This document shows positions 1 through 5,580 of a stretch of 5,657 nucleotides of DNA, in pieces. A model generated the notes under the pieces. The model worked only from the letters and a program-made list of their open reading frames with translations. It did not search any database and was not told the origin of the DNA. A program made the translations under genes and the position numbers. How positions within the stretch are numbered: position 1 is the stretch's first letter; the number at the start of each line of letters is the position of its first letter. This DNA comes from UBA2137 sp037968575 (GTDB lineage: Bacteria > Pseudomonadota > Alphaproteobacteria > Micavibrionales > Micavibrionaceae), in the NCBI GenBank assembly GCA_037968575.1, contig JBBKVR010000125.1:1-5657 (forward strand). The letters are read 5' to 3'.

Positions 1-75
1 CTTTCTGATGAGCAAGCCGAGTACATCGGCGTAGAGACAGACGGCCCATTCAAGGGTGAAAATTACCGCTATTAA
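1..75 (+). CDS. ahcY: Adenosylhomocysteinase, C-terminal end (partial)
   Basis: These are the last 24 codons and the TAA stop of a gene that begins before the window. The product ends LSDEQAEYIGVETDGPFKG followed by ENYRY, which matches the C-terminus of S-adenosyl-L-homocysteine hydrolases. That enzyme is cytosolic and NAD-dependent; it splits S-adenosylhomocysteine into homocysteine and adenosine and so relieves product inhibition of methyltransferases. In characterised members (the human enzyme, for example) a Lys and a Tyr in this tail reach into the NAD site of the neighbouring subunit. The equivalents here are fragment residues K18 and Y22, so the tail looks intact and functional. The next gene starts 8 bases after the stop, with its ribosome binding site overlapping this stop codon. 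The identification rests on a short but distinctive piece of sequence. Confidence 0.9.
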   Translation, partial: LSDEQAEYIGVETDGPFKGENYRY

Positions 76-78
76 GGA
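74..78 (+). promoter_or_regulatory. Ribosome binding site of the ferredoxin reductase gene
   Basis: AAGGA lies 5 bases before the ATG at 84 and overlaps the TAA stop of ahcY. It fixes the reductase start at 84. The arrangement suggests that ribosomes finishing ahcY can feed translation of the reductase on the same transcript. Confidence 0.7.
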
Positions 79-83
79 AACAA

Positions 84-1094
84 ATGACTGACCATTCAAC
101 AGATGTTGTCATTATAGGAGCAGGCCCGGTGGGCCTGTTTGCTGTTTTTGAATGTGGGATGTTAAATTTGAAGTGTCATGTGGTTGATGCCCTACCTGAA
201 ATTGGCGGACAGTGCACAGCACTTTATCCCGAGAAACCCATTTATGACATTCCTGGATGTCCAAGTGTTCTGGCTGGCGACCTTATTTCTTCACTAGAAA
301 AGCAAGCTGAACCTTTCAAGCCAACCTATCATTTAGAACAAGCAGTTGAGACAGTTGAAGAGACTGATAATAATCGCTTTATAGTAACGACCTCGAAAGG
401 TGTCAAAATTGATACCAGTGCAATTATTATAGCTGCAGGTGCAGGTGCATTTGGGCCAAACAGACCACCCATTGAAAACCTCTCTAATTACGAAAATGTC
501 TGTGTTTTTTATGCCTGTCGCAACAAAGAACAATTCCGCGGTAAAAATATAGTGATTGCTGGTGGTGGTGATTCAGCACTTGATTGGGCAATTGCTCTAT
601 CTGATATAGCGGCATCAACTACTGTTGTTCATAGACGCGATAAATTCCGTGGAGCCCCCGACTCCGTTTTAAAAGTTAAATCCCTTGCTGAGAATGGAAA
701 GATTAAGCTCGAAACGCCTTACCAATTAAAAGATGTGCATGGTGAAGGCAACACTCTTACTCATGTTAAAATTGCTGATTTTGACGGGAATTCCAAAACA
801 TTAGAAACCGATGCGCTCCTATGCTTCTTTGGTTTAGCCTCTTCACTAGGCTCACTGGAAAACTGGGGATTAGATATCAATCATAAACACATAAAAGTTG
901 AGCCGTCGACATGCTTAACAAGTCGCGATGGAATATTCGCTGTGGGCGACATTGCTGATTACAATAAGAAGCTAAAGCTTATACTCACTGGTTTTGCAGA
1001 ATGTGCTCAAGCCGCTCATGCTATATATGCAAGACTTCGTCCTGACACACCCCTCCATTTTGAATATTCAACAACTAAGGGTCTTCCAAGCTAG
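84..1094 (+). CDS. Ferredoxin--NADP reductase, thioredoxin-reductase-like type
   Basis: This 336-residue cytosolic flavoprotein is predicted to move electrons between NADPH and ferredoxin or flavodoxin (EC 1.18.1.2). Visible motifs, in order: FAD-binding GAGPVG at residues 12-17; GGQC at 41-44 followed by ALYPEKPIYDIPG, typical of the YumC-like family; NADPH-binding GGGDSA at 160-165; HRR at 183-185, expected to contact the NADPH 2'-phosphate; and the second FAD motif FAVGDI at 285-290. The thioredoxin-reductase CxxC is absent from the stretch before FRGK (151-154), which argues against a true TrxR. A C-terminal tail (FEYSTT, 326-331) is present; in this family the tail covers the flavin, and Y328 and Y48 are the likely stacking aromatics (inferred by analogy with the Bacillus enzyme). 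The length is normal for the family. It lies 8 bases after ahcY, so co-transcription is likely. The physiological partner cannot be read from the sequence. Confidence 0.92.
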   Translation: MTDHSTDVVIIGAGPVGLFAVFECGMLNLKCHVVDALPEIGGQCTALYPEKPIYDIPGCPSVLAGDLISSLEKQAEPFKPTYHLEQAVETVEETDNNRFIVTTSKGVKIDTSAIIIAAGAGAFGPNRPPIENLSNYENVCVFYACRNKEQFRGKNIVIAGGGDSALDWAIALSDIAASTTVVHRRDKFRGAPDSVLKVKSLAENGKIKLETPYQLKDVHGEGNTLTHVKIADFDGNSKTLETDALLCFFGLASSLGSLENWGLDINHKHIKVEPSTCLTSRDGIFAVGDIADYNKKLKLILTGFAECAQAAHAIYARLRPDTPLHFEYSTTKGLPS

Positions 1095-1142
1095 GCTCAT
1101 CATGCATTGCCGTCATGGACGCTATGTTCTATGATGCCCCTC

Positions 1143-1517
1143 ATGAAAGTTGTTATTTTCTTAAGTGCATTATTGCTTCTGACCTCACCCGCTCAAGCTC
1201 AGCTTTTGAGCCCCAATCCTTTGTGCTTTAACATCGCCAACAAGGCAGATTGGCACGTTACAGGGAGCATTGAGACTAAGCCTTATCAGGAACCTAGTGG
1301 CGAAACTCTACATCATCGTTCGAACTTTAGACTTGCGCCCAATGAGGAAACAGGCGCGTGTACTACAGGACCGTTTTATAATGGCTACAGAGTTCTTCTC
1401 ACGCTTCGTACCCTTATTCCCATTTTTGAGTGCTACGCAGCAGCCCAAGGTGAAATTATTATCACAGGCACAAAAAATGCTGATGGCAGCACAACTACAA
1501 AAGCTGAATGCAAATAA
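1143..1517 (+). CDS. Small secreted protein with four cysteines, function unknown
   Basis: I do not recognise a named family. Read from the ATG at 1143 the product has 124 residues and opens with a clear Sec signal peptide: MK, a hydrophobic core VVIFLSALLLL, then SPAQA|Q with cleavage predicted after residue 19. The mature part of about 105 residues has exactly four cysteines (C28, C73, C97, C123), which suggests two disulfides in the periplasm. It also has a FRLAPNEE...CTTGPF segment and a conserved-looking RTLIPIFEC segment, and it ends in AEC-K. There is no lipobox and no further membrane span. The start is uncertain: ATG at 1131 and 1134 and TTG at 1107 are in frame, and none has a strong Shine-Dalgarno. 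I chose 1143 because it gives a compact signal peptide. The gene lies 48 bases after the reductase and 82 before thrS. The reading frame is convincing; its role is unknown. Confidence 0.75.
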   Translation: MKVVIFLSALLLLTSPAQAQLLSPNPLCFNIANKADWHVTGSIETKPYQEPSGETLHHRSNFRLAPNEETGACTTGPFYNGYRVLLTLRTLIPIFECYAAAQGEIIITGTKNADGSTTTKAECK

Positions 1518-1549
1518 GACAACCCCTTAAAACAAAAAAGCAGTGAAAG

Positions 1550-1562
1550 CACACCTCGTGTG
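1550..1562. repeat. Short inverted repeat in the thrS leader
   Basis: CACAC (1550-1554) and GTGTG (1558-1562) form a 5-bp inverted repeat around a CTC loop, 37 bases before the thrS ATG. No T-tract follows, so it is not a convincing intrinsic terminator of the upstream gene. It sits inside the spacer of a weak promoter-like pair, GTGAAA (1543-1548) and TACATA (1566-1571), separated by 17 bases. It could be an operator or a leader hairpin, but a repeat this short can also occur by chance. Confidence 0.25.
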
Positions 1563-1590
1563 TGTTACATAGGAATTTCATAAAATTTTT

Positions 1591-1594
1591 GGAG
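1591..1594 (+). promoter_or_regulatory. Ribosome binding site of thrS
   Basis: GGAG lies 5 bases upstream of the ATG at 1600. It favours this start over the in-frame ATG at 1633 (residue 12), where the TGS domain begins and where no Shine-Dalgarno is seen. Confidence 0.7.
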
Positions 1595-1599
1595 CAACC

Positions 1600-3588
1600 A
1601 TGAGCAATACAAACGCACAAAGTCAGTCGGACATGATCACCATCACTTTTCCAGATGGTAATACGCGCGAGTATGCAAACGGTACAAATGGCTTTGAGAT
1701 TGCAGAATCTATTTCCAAGTCTTTGGCAAAAGCATCTGTTGTCGTCAAAGTTGATGGTGAAATGTATGACCTCAAACGCCCCATTGAAAAAGACTCCAAG
1801 CTAGAAATCGTGAAACGTGATGATGATGACGCCCTAGAACTTATCCGTCACGATACTGCCCACATTCTAGCCGAGGCTACTCAAGAATTATTTCCAGGCA
1901 CACAAGTGACAATCGGCCCAAATATTGAGAATGGCTTTTATTACGACTTTGCGCGTGACGAACCTTTCTCAACTGATGATTTGGCAAAAATTGAAAAGAA
2001 AATGCACGACATTGTTGATGCAGGCCAAGCGTTTGAGCGTGAAGAGTGGGATAGAAACGATGCCATCAAATATTTCAAATCTATAGGTGAGGAATATAAG
2101 GCTGAATTGATTTCTGACCTTCCAGAAAATGAGACAATCACAATTTACAGACAAGGTGAATGGCTGGATTTATGTCGTGGGCCTCACATGGTCAACACAA
2201 AACAGATTGGCCATGCCTTTAAGTTGATGAAGGTTGCGGGTGCTTATTGGCGTGGAGACTCCAATAATGCCATGCTCACACGCATATATGGCACAGCTTG
2301 GCGTACTGAGAAGGAACTTGAAGCTTATCTCACTATGCTTGAGGAGGCTGAAAAACGTGACCACCGAAAATTAGGGCGCGAACTAGAACTTTTCCATTTT
2401 CAAGAAGAAGCACAAGGTTCTGTTTTCTGGCACCCCAATGGCTTTACAATCTACAATCAACTTGAAGGCTATATCCGTCGTCGTATTGAAGCTGATGGCT
2501 ACGCGGAAGTGAAAACACCCCAATTGATGAACTCAAAATTCTGGGAGGCGTCTGGTCACTGGTCAAAGTTCCGCGAGAATATGTTTGTGGTTCCTGATGT
2601 TGTTCCAAATACAGATGAAGACGGCCCTGTTTTTAAAGAAGAGCCTAAGGATTTCATGGCAATTAAGCCGATGAATTGCCCCGCCCACATCCAGATTTTT
2701 AAGCAAGGAATTAAATCATACCGTGATCTGCCGTTACGCTTTGCAGAACAAGGGTGCTGTCACAGAAATGAAGCAACAGGCGCACTACATGGATTGATGC
2801 GCGTTCGTCAGATGACACAAGATGATGGGCATATTTTTTGCCGAGAAGATCAAATAAAAGACGAAGTGAAGCGCTTTATTGCTCTCTTTAAAGCTGTCTA
2901 TGCTGATTTTGGATTTGAAGAAATTAAAATTTATCTCGCGACTCGCCCTGAACTACGCACTGGCTCTGATGAAACATGGGACAAGGCTGAAAAGGCTCTT
3001 GCTGATGGCCTTGAAGATTTAAGCATTGAGTTTGAATACGCAGAAGGTGAGGGAGCTTTTTACGGTCCCAAGTACGAATTCCACCTCAAGGACGCCATTG
3101 GACGCTCATGGCAATGCGGAACATTCCAGTTAGACTTCAATATGCCAGAACGCTTAGAAGCCACCTATGTTGGTGAAGATGGGCAGAAATACACGCCCGT
3201 AATGATTCACCGTGCTGTTTTTGGGTCTTATGAGCGCTTTATTGGTATTTTGATTGAAAATACAGGCGGTAAAATGCCTGTGTGGCTTGCACCTACACAA
3301 TGTGTAATTGCACCCATTACTGATGACGTCAAAGACTATGCAGAAGAAGTTCTACGTGAGTTAAAAGCTAAAGGTCTTCGCGCCGAGATTGATACACGTA
3401 ACGAGAAAATCAACTTCAAGATACGTGAGCACTCTCTGCAGAAAGTCCCCTATATCTTTGTTGTTGGTAAGCGTGAGGCTGAAGAAAAGACTGTGGCTAT
3501 CAGAACTCTTGGCGGAAAAGATCAAGAGATCAAGCCTACCGATGAGGCGATTGCCAACTTAGTGGAGCTGGCAAACCCACCCTTCTAG
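1600..3588 (+). CDS. thrS: Threonine--tRNA ligase
   Basis: This is a complete cytosolic class II synthetase of 662 residues that charges tRNA-Thr with threonine and hydrolyses mischarged Ser-tRNA-Thr. Domains in order: TGS (about 12-73); editing domain with HxxxH (H84, H88) and CRGPH (C192, H196, preceded by D190); catalytic core with motif 1 (about 301-321), motif 2 around R380-E391 including R389, and motif 3 around 537-553 including R546; and anticodon-binding domain (about 561-660). The three zinc ligands expected from the E. coli enzyme are present as C360, H411 and H537. Relative to E. coli there is an extra segment of about 15 residues around 331-350, rich in Pro and acidic residues, which I believe is common in alphaproteobacterial ThrRS. 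All editing and synthetic residues I can place are intact. The gene is followed by a strong terminator, so it is probably the last gene of the rightward unit. Confidence 0.98.
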   Translation: MSNTNAQSQSDMITITFPDGNTREYANGTNGFEIAESISKSLAKASVVVKVDGEMYDLKRPIEKDSKLEIVKRDDDDALELIRHDTAHILAEATQELFPGTQVTIGPNIENGFYYDFARDEPFSTDDLAKIEKKMHDIVDAGQAFEREEWDRNDAIKYFKSIGEEYKAELISDLPENETITIYRQGEWLDLCRGPHMVNTKQIGHAFKLMKVAGAYWRGDSNNAMLTRIYGTAWRTEKELEAYLTMLEEAEKRDHRKLGRELELFHFQEEAQGSVFWHPNGFTIYNQLEGYIRRRIEADGYAEVKTPQLMNSKFWEASGHWSKFRENMFVVPDVVPNTDEDGPVFKEEPKDFMAIKPMNCPAHIQIFKQGIKSYRDLPLRFAEQGCCHRNEATGALHGLMRVRQMTQDDGHIFCREDQIKDEVKRFIALFKAVYADFGFEEIKIYLATRPELRTGSDETWDKAEKALADGLEDLSIEFEYAEGEGAFYGPKYEFHLKDAIGRSWQCGTFQLDFNMPERLEATYVGEDGQKYTPVMIHRAVFGSYERFIGILIENTGGKMPVWLAPTQCVIAPITDDVKDYAEEVLRELKAKGLRAEIDTRNEKINFKIREHSLQKVPYIFVVGKREAEEKTVAIRTLGGKDQEIKPTDEAIANLVELANPPF

Positions 3589-3616
3589 TTCAATTGTTTT
3601 TTTCTAGACAACAAAA

Positions 3617-3638
3617 AAGGGCGCTCGAAAGCGCCCTT
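3617..3638. terminator. Bidirectional intrinsic terminator between thrS and the porin gene
   Basis: AAGGGCGCT (3617-3625) pairs perfectly with AGCGCCCTT (3630-3638) around a CGAA loop. Read on the - strand, the loop is TTCG and the stem runs straight into a T-tract (T6 counting the last two stem bases, then GTTGT), so it is a textbook terminator for the porin transcript. On the + strand the trailing sequence CTTCTTAATATTCTTT is less uniform but still T-rich, so it should also stop thrS transcription. It lies between convergent genes, 28 bases past the thrS stop and 25 bases past the porin stop. Confidence 0.9.
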
Positions 3639-3663
3639 CTTAATATTCTTTAGCTTCTATTGA

Positions 3664-4782
3664 TTAGAAGTTGATTTGTGTACCCAATAGTACGTTTGTA
3701 CCATCAACATCAGCAGCACCAACTTCAGCATCGATATAGCTCACAGAACCACGGAAGCTCATACCAGGACCGTATGTGTAAACAACACCACCTGTGTAAC
3801 GATCTGTGTCAGTGTCAATACCACCAGCATCATTATCGTTATTCAGGTAAGACGCACCCAATTTGAATGGTCCAGTTGTGTAATCAGCACCGATAACATA
3901 TGTGTCGTTGTTATCGTTTGTGTCTGCACCGTTGTTGTTTTCAGTGTAAACAGCACCAAGGCCGAATGCACCAATATCAAGGTCTAAACCAACGTTCCAC
4001 TCTTCGAAGTCATCTTGACCAGCAGTTTCGTTTTCAGCTTGAACGTTTGTGTATCCACCACCGGCGATAAAGCCGACATTGTTGAAGATACCTTCATAAC
4101 GACCAGCAACTTCATAAGCATCACCATACTGACCAGCTTGGTCATCTAGAGTGTTGCCCAAAGTACTTGATACGAATGCACCAGGTGCTGCACCAGCGTT
4201 AGCAAGAACGTTTTTCGTGTCAGGTGTATATGACGCACCAGCTTGGAAACCAGAGAAGACAGGAGTCAAGTAAGTCAGCTTGTTAGCATCGTTAGTCAAG
4301 TCGTTGTCATAGTCTAGTGTACCTTCTGTAAAGGCAGCAAGACCAGCAGCAGCTGGGTTGAAGCCAGATACGAATTGACGGATACCATCAACGTTTGAGT
4401 CAGCTGAAGGAGCTGCAACTTGTAGCAAGTACGCTGCACCATCTTCGTCACCAGCATTGATACGACCCCATGTACCTGAGAAGTAGGCATATGATTCGTC
4501 AATCGCTGCAGCATCACCAGCATCAACTTCTGCTTCGATGTGAGCACCAACTGTTAGACCATTGTCTAGAGTTGTTTCACCTTGTAGGTGAACTTCAGTT
4601 TCTTGTAGCCAGTCAACTGAACGAACTTCTGTACCAGGAGTTTCGTCTTGGTCAACATATGATGCATAACCTTTATAGTGACCACCGATGTCTAGATTTA
4701 AAGCAGAATCATCCTGCGCAAGCGCTGGTGATGCTACTGCAAGACCTAAAATCGCGGCACTGCTAAGTAGTAATTTTTTCAT
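3664..4782 (-). CDS. Outer-membrane porin, alphaproteobacterial general-porin type
   Basis: This 372-residue beta-barrel protein is predicted to form a diffusion channel for small solutes in the outer membrane. It starts MKKLLLSSAAILGLAVASPALA|Q, a Sec signal peptide with cleavage after residue 22, and ends in NF, the C-terminal phenylalanine used by the BAM machinery. Between them are alternating amphipathic strands typical of a barrel (LTVGAHIEAEV, GRINAGDEDGAAY, FKLGASYLN, MSFRGSVSYI). There is no cysteine. The mature protein is strikingly acidic: by hand count about 56 Asp/Glu against about 10 Lys/Arg, with Asp/Asn-rich putative loops near 281-293 and 314-328. Asn is almost always AAC in those stretches, unlike the reductase gene, which uses AAT freely; this suggests selection for high expression. 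The gene is monocistronic, with its own ribosome binding site and a strong terminator. Substrate preference cannot be told from sequence. Confidence 0.92.
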   Translation of the reverse strand: MKKLLLSSAAILGLAVASPALAQDDSALNLDIGGHYKGYASYVDQDETPGTEVRSVDWLQETEVHLQGETTLDNGLTVGAHIEAEVDAGDAAAIDESYAYFSGTWGRINAGDEDGAAYLLQVAAPSADSNVDGIRQFVSGFNPAAAGLAAFTEGTLDYDNDLTNDANKLTYLTPVFSGFQAGASYTPDTKNVLANAGAAPGAFVSSTLGNTLDDQAGQYGDAYEVAGRYEGIFNNVGFIAGGGYTNVQAENETAGQDDFEEWNVGLDLDIGAFGLGAVYTENNNGADTNDNNDTYVIGADYTTGPFKLGASYLNNDNDAGGIDTDTDRYTGGVVYTYGPGMSFRGSVSYIDAEVGAADVDGTNVLLGTQINF

Positions 4783-4789
4783 GGTTAAA

Positions 4790-4794
4790 TCCTT
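4790..4794 (-). promoter_or_regulatory. Ribosome binding site of the porin gene
   Basis: On the - strand AAGGA lies 7 bases before the porin ATG, within the run AAAAGGATTTAACC. It supports the start at 4782, which also gives a standard signal peptide. The preceding leader is AT-rich and looks unstructured, as expected of a well-translated message. Confidence 0.75.
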
Positions 4795-4832
4795 TTCTAC
4801 GCAATAATTAAATAAACCATTTGATTGATTAT

Positions 4833-4849
4833 GGCCGACAACCGGCCGA
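4833..4849. repeat. GGCCGA direct repeat and overlapping hairpin upstream of the porin gene
   Basis: GGCCGA occurs at 4833-4838 and again at 4844-4849, with start-to-start spacing of 11 bases, close to one DNA turn. The same bases form an inverted repeat, GGCCG (4833-4837) with CGGCC (4843-4847) around a 5-base loop. It is a GC-rich island in AT-rich surroundings, about 50 bases upstream of the porin start. It could bind a response regulator or other activator, or form a hairpin in the porin mRNA leader. I cannot place the porin -10 and -35 boxes with confidence, so its position relative to the start of transcription is unknown. Confidence 0.4.
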
Positions 4850-4930
4850 TTAAATGCGCCCCTCTATTACAGATAAGCACGTTCACATCATTGCTCATAT
4901 CAGGAGAAAAACAAGGTAAAGGAAGTAAAT

Positions 4931-5071
4931 ATGGGATTTTTACGAAACGGCGTTGCATTTATGCCACAATCACTCGGACGCTTTGAATGCGCTTGTCTCG
5001 CACTATATGCCATGCTACATCAAAACAGAAATAAAAATTTTCAGAGGTACATACAATGCGTTATTCTATAA
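4931..5071 (+). CDS. Possible small ORF (46 aa) overlapping the lipoprotein start
   Basis: An ATG at 4931 is preceded, after a 7-base gap, by AAGGA (4919-4923) within AAAGGAAG, among the best Shine-Dalgarno matches in the window. The frame stays open for 46 codons and ends in TAA at 5069-5071, inside the fourth and fifth codons of the lipoprotein gene in another frame. The peptide begins MGFLRNGVAFMPQSLGRF, has three cysteines (C20, C22, C43) and resembles nothing I recognise. It has no clear signal peptide or membrane span. It could be a leader peptide whose translation affects the lipoprotein gene, or a chance ORF. Against it, the best promoter for the lipoprotein gene lies inside it. Treat it as a candidate only. 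Confidence 0.22.
   Translation: MGFLRNGVAFMPQSLGRFECACLALYAMLHQNRNKNFQRYIQCVIL
4993..5021 (+). promoter_or_regulatory. Candidate promoter for the lipoprotein-leuS unit
   Basis: TTGTCT (4993-4998) and TACATC (5016-5021) are separated by 17 bases, the ideal sigma-70-type spacing. The -35 box matches the first three consensus bases well; the -10 box is weak. Transcription would begin near 5028, leaving a leader of roughly 28 bases that contains the lipoprotein ribosome binding site. This is a plausible match by eye only. Confidence 0.4.
5043..5047 (+). promoter_or_regulatory. Ribosome binding site of the lipoprotein gene
   Basis: AGAGG lies 8 bases before the ATG at 5056. It supports that start, which also puts the lipobox at the expected distance from the N-terminus. 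Confidence 0.65.
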
Positions 5072-5571
5072 CAATTCTAATCTTTTCAGCTCTAGTCTTA
5101 AGTGCTTGTAGCGATAAAATTCAGAGTGAGGCCAAATACCCAACAGGCATTGATCGCTCTGACGTGGGCACGAATGATATTTATGCAGATTCTCCAAGTA
5201 TTTTCGGTCAGGGCGGGATTATGGGTGAGCGCAAAGAATCCAATAACGACACGATTACGGTTAATAGTTACCTTTGGCGTGCAGCCCTAGACACTATTTC
5301 TTTTATGCCTATCGAATCTGCCGACCCGTTTGGGGGAACAATTCTAACTGGGTGGTATAGCGCACCTGAGACTCCTAATGAGCAAATTAAAACAAATGTT
5401 CTTGTCTTGGGTAAACAACTTAAAGCCACAGGTATTAAGGTTAATGTCTTTAAACAGGTTCGCAGTGGTGGCCGTTGGGTAGATGCTCAGGTTGATCCTT
5501 CAACAGGACGTAAGCTTGAAGATGCCATTCTAACGCGCGCGCGCCAATACCGTATCCAAGACGACGAATAG
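5056..5571 (+). CDS. DUF3576-type outer-membrane lipoprotein
   Basis: The product has 171 residues. The N-terminus MRYSITILIFSALVLSAC is a lipoprotein signal with lipobox LSAC; C18 should be lipidated, and Ser at +2 (not Asp) predicts sorting to the outer membrane. A polar linker (about 19-65) is followed by a conserved-looking domain: NSYLWRAALDTISFMPIESADPFGG (about 70-94), then GWYS, a segment NVLVLGKQLKATGIKVNVFKQ, and a C-terminal LEDAILTRARQYRI. I recognise this as the DUF3576 pattern of alphaproteobacteria, a family usually found next to leuS. No enzymatic motif is visible and the biochemical function is unknown. leuS begins 9 bases after the stop, so the two genes are very probably co-transcribed. 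Confidence 0.85.
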   Translation: MRYSITILIFSALVLSACSDKIQSEAKYPTGIDRSDVGTNDIYADSPSIFGQGGIMGERKESNNDTITVNSYLWRAALDTISFMPIESADPFGGTILTGWYSAPETPNEQIKTNVLVLGKQLKATGIKVNVFKQVRSGGRWVDAQVDPSTGRKLEDAILTRARQYRIQDDE

Positions 5572-5580
5572 AATTCAAAA

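Noticed and set aside
333..533. - strand frame of 66 codons inside the ferredoxin reductase gene
   Set aside because: Antisense to a confident enzyme gene, with no Shine-Dalgarno or domain.
1102..1134. ATG at 1102 just after the reductase stop as a gene start
   Set aside because: Its frame reaches a stop after 10 codons, and it is not in frame with the secreted protein.
1270..1530. Open frame of 86 codons overlapping the secreted-protein gene
   Set aside because: It is in another frame of a gene with a clear signal peptide and cysteine pattern; its own translation shows no domain or start signal.
1941..2364. Three - strand open frames inside thrS
   Set aside because: They lie opposite a fully conserved thrS coding region and have no recognisable protein features; they are antisense shadows.
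4314..4766. Open frames on both strands within the porin gene
   Set aside because: The translations are low-complexity runs of Gln, His and Leu that arise from reading the biased porin codons in the wrong frame.
4783..4930. A clear -35/-10 pair for the porin on the - strand
   Set aside because: I tried several pairings (TTGTTT, TTTACC with TATGAG, TTGTCG with GTTTAT); each had poor spacing or poor box matches, so I could not support one.
4955..4964. Small palindrome GCATTTATGC
   Set aside because: Only 4-bp arms; this is expected by chance and has no supporting context.
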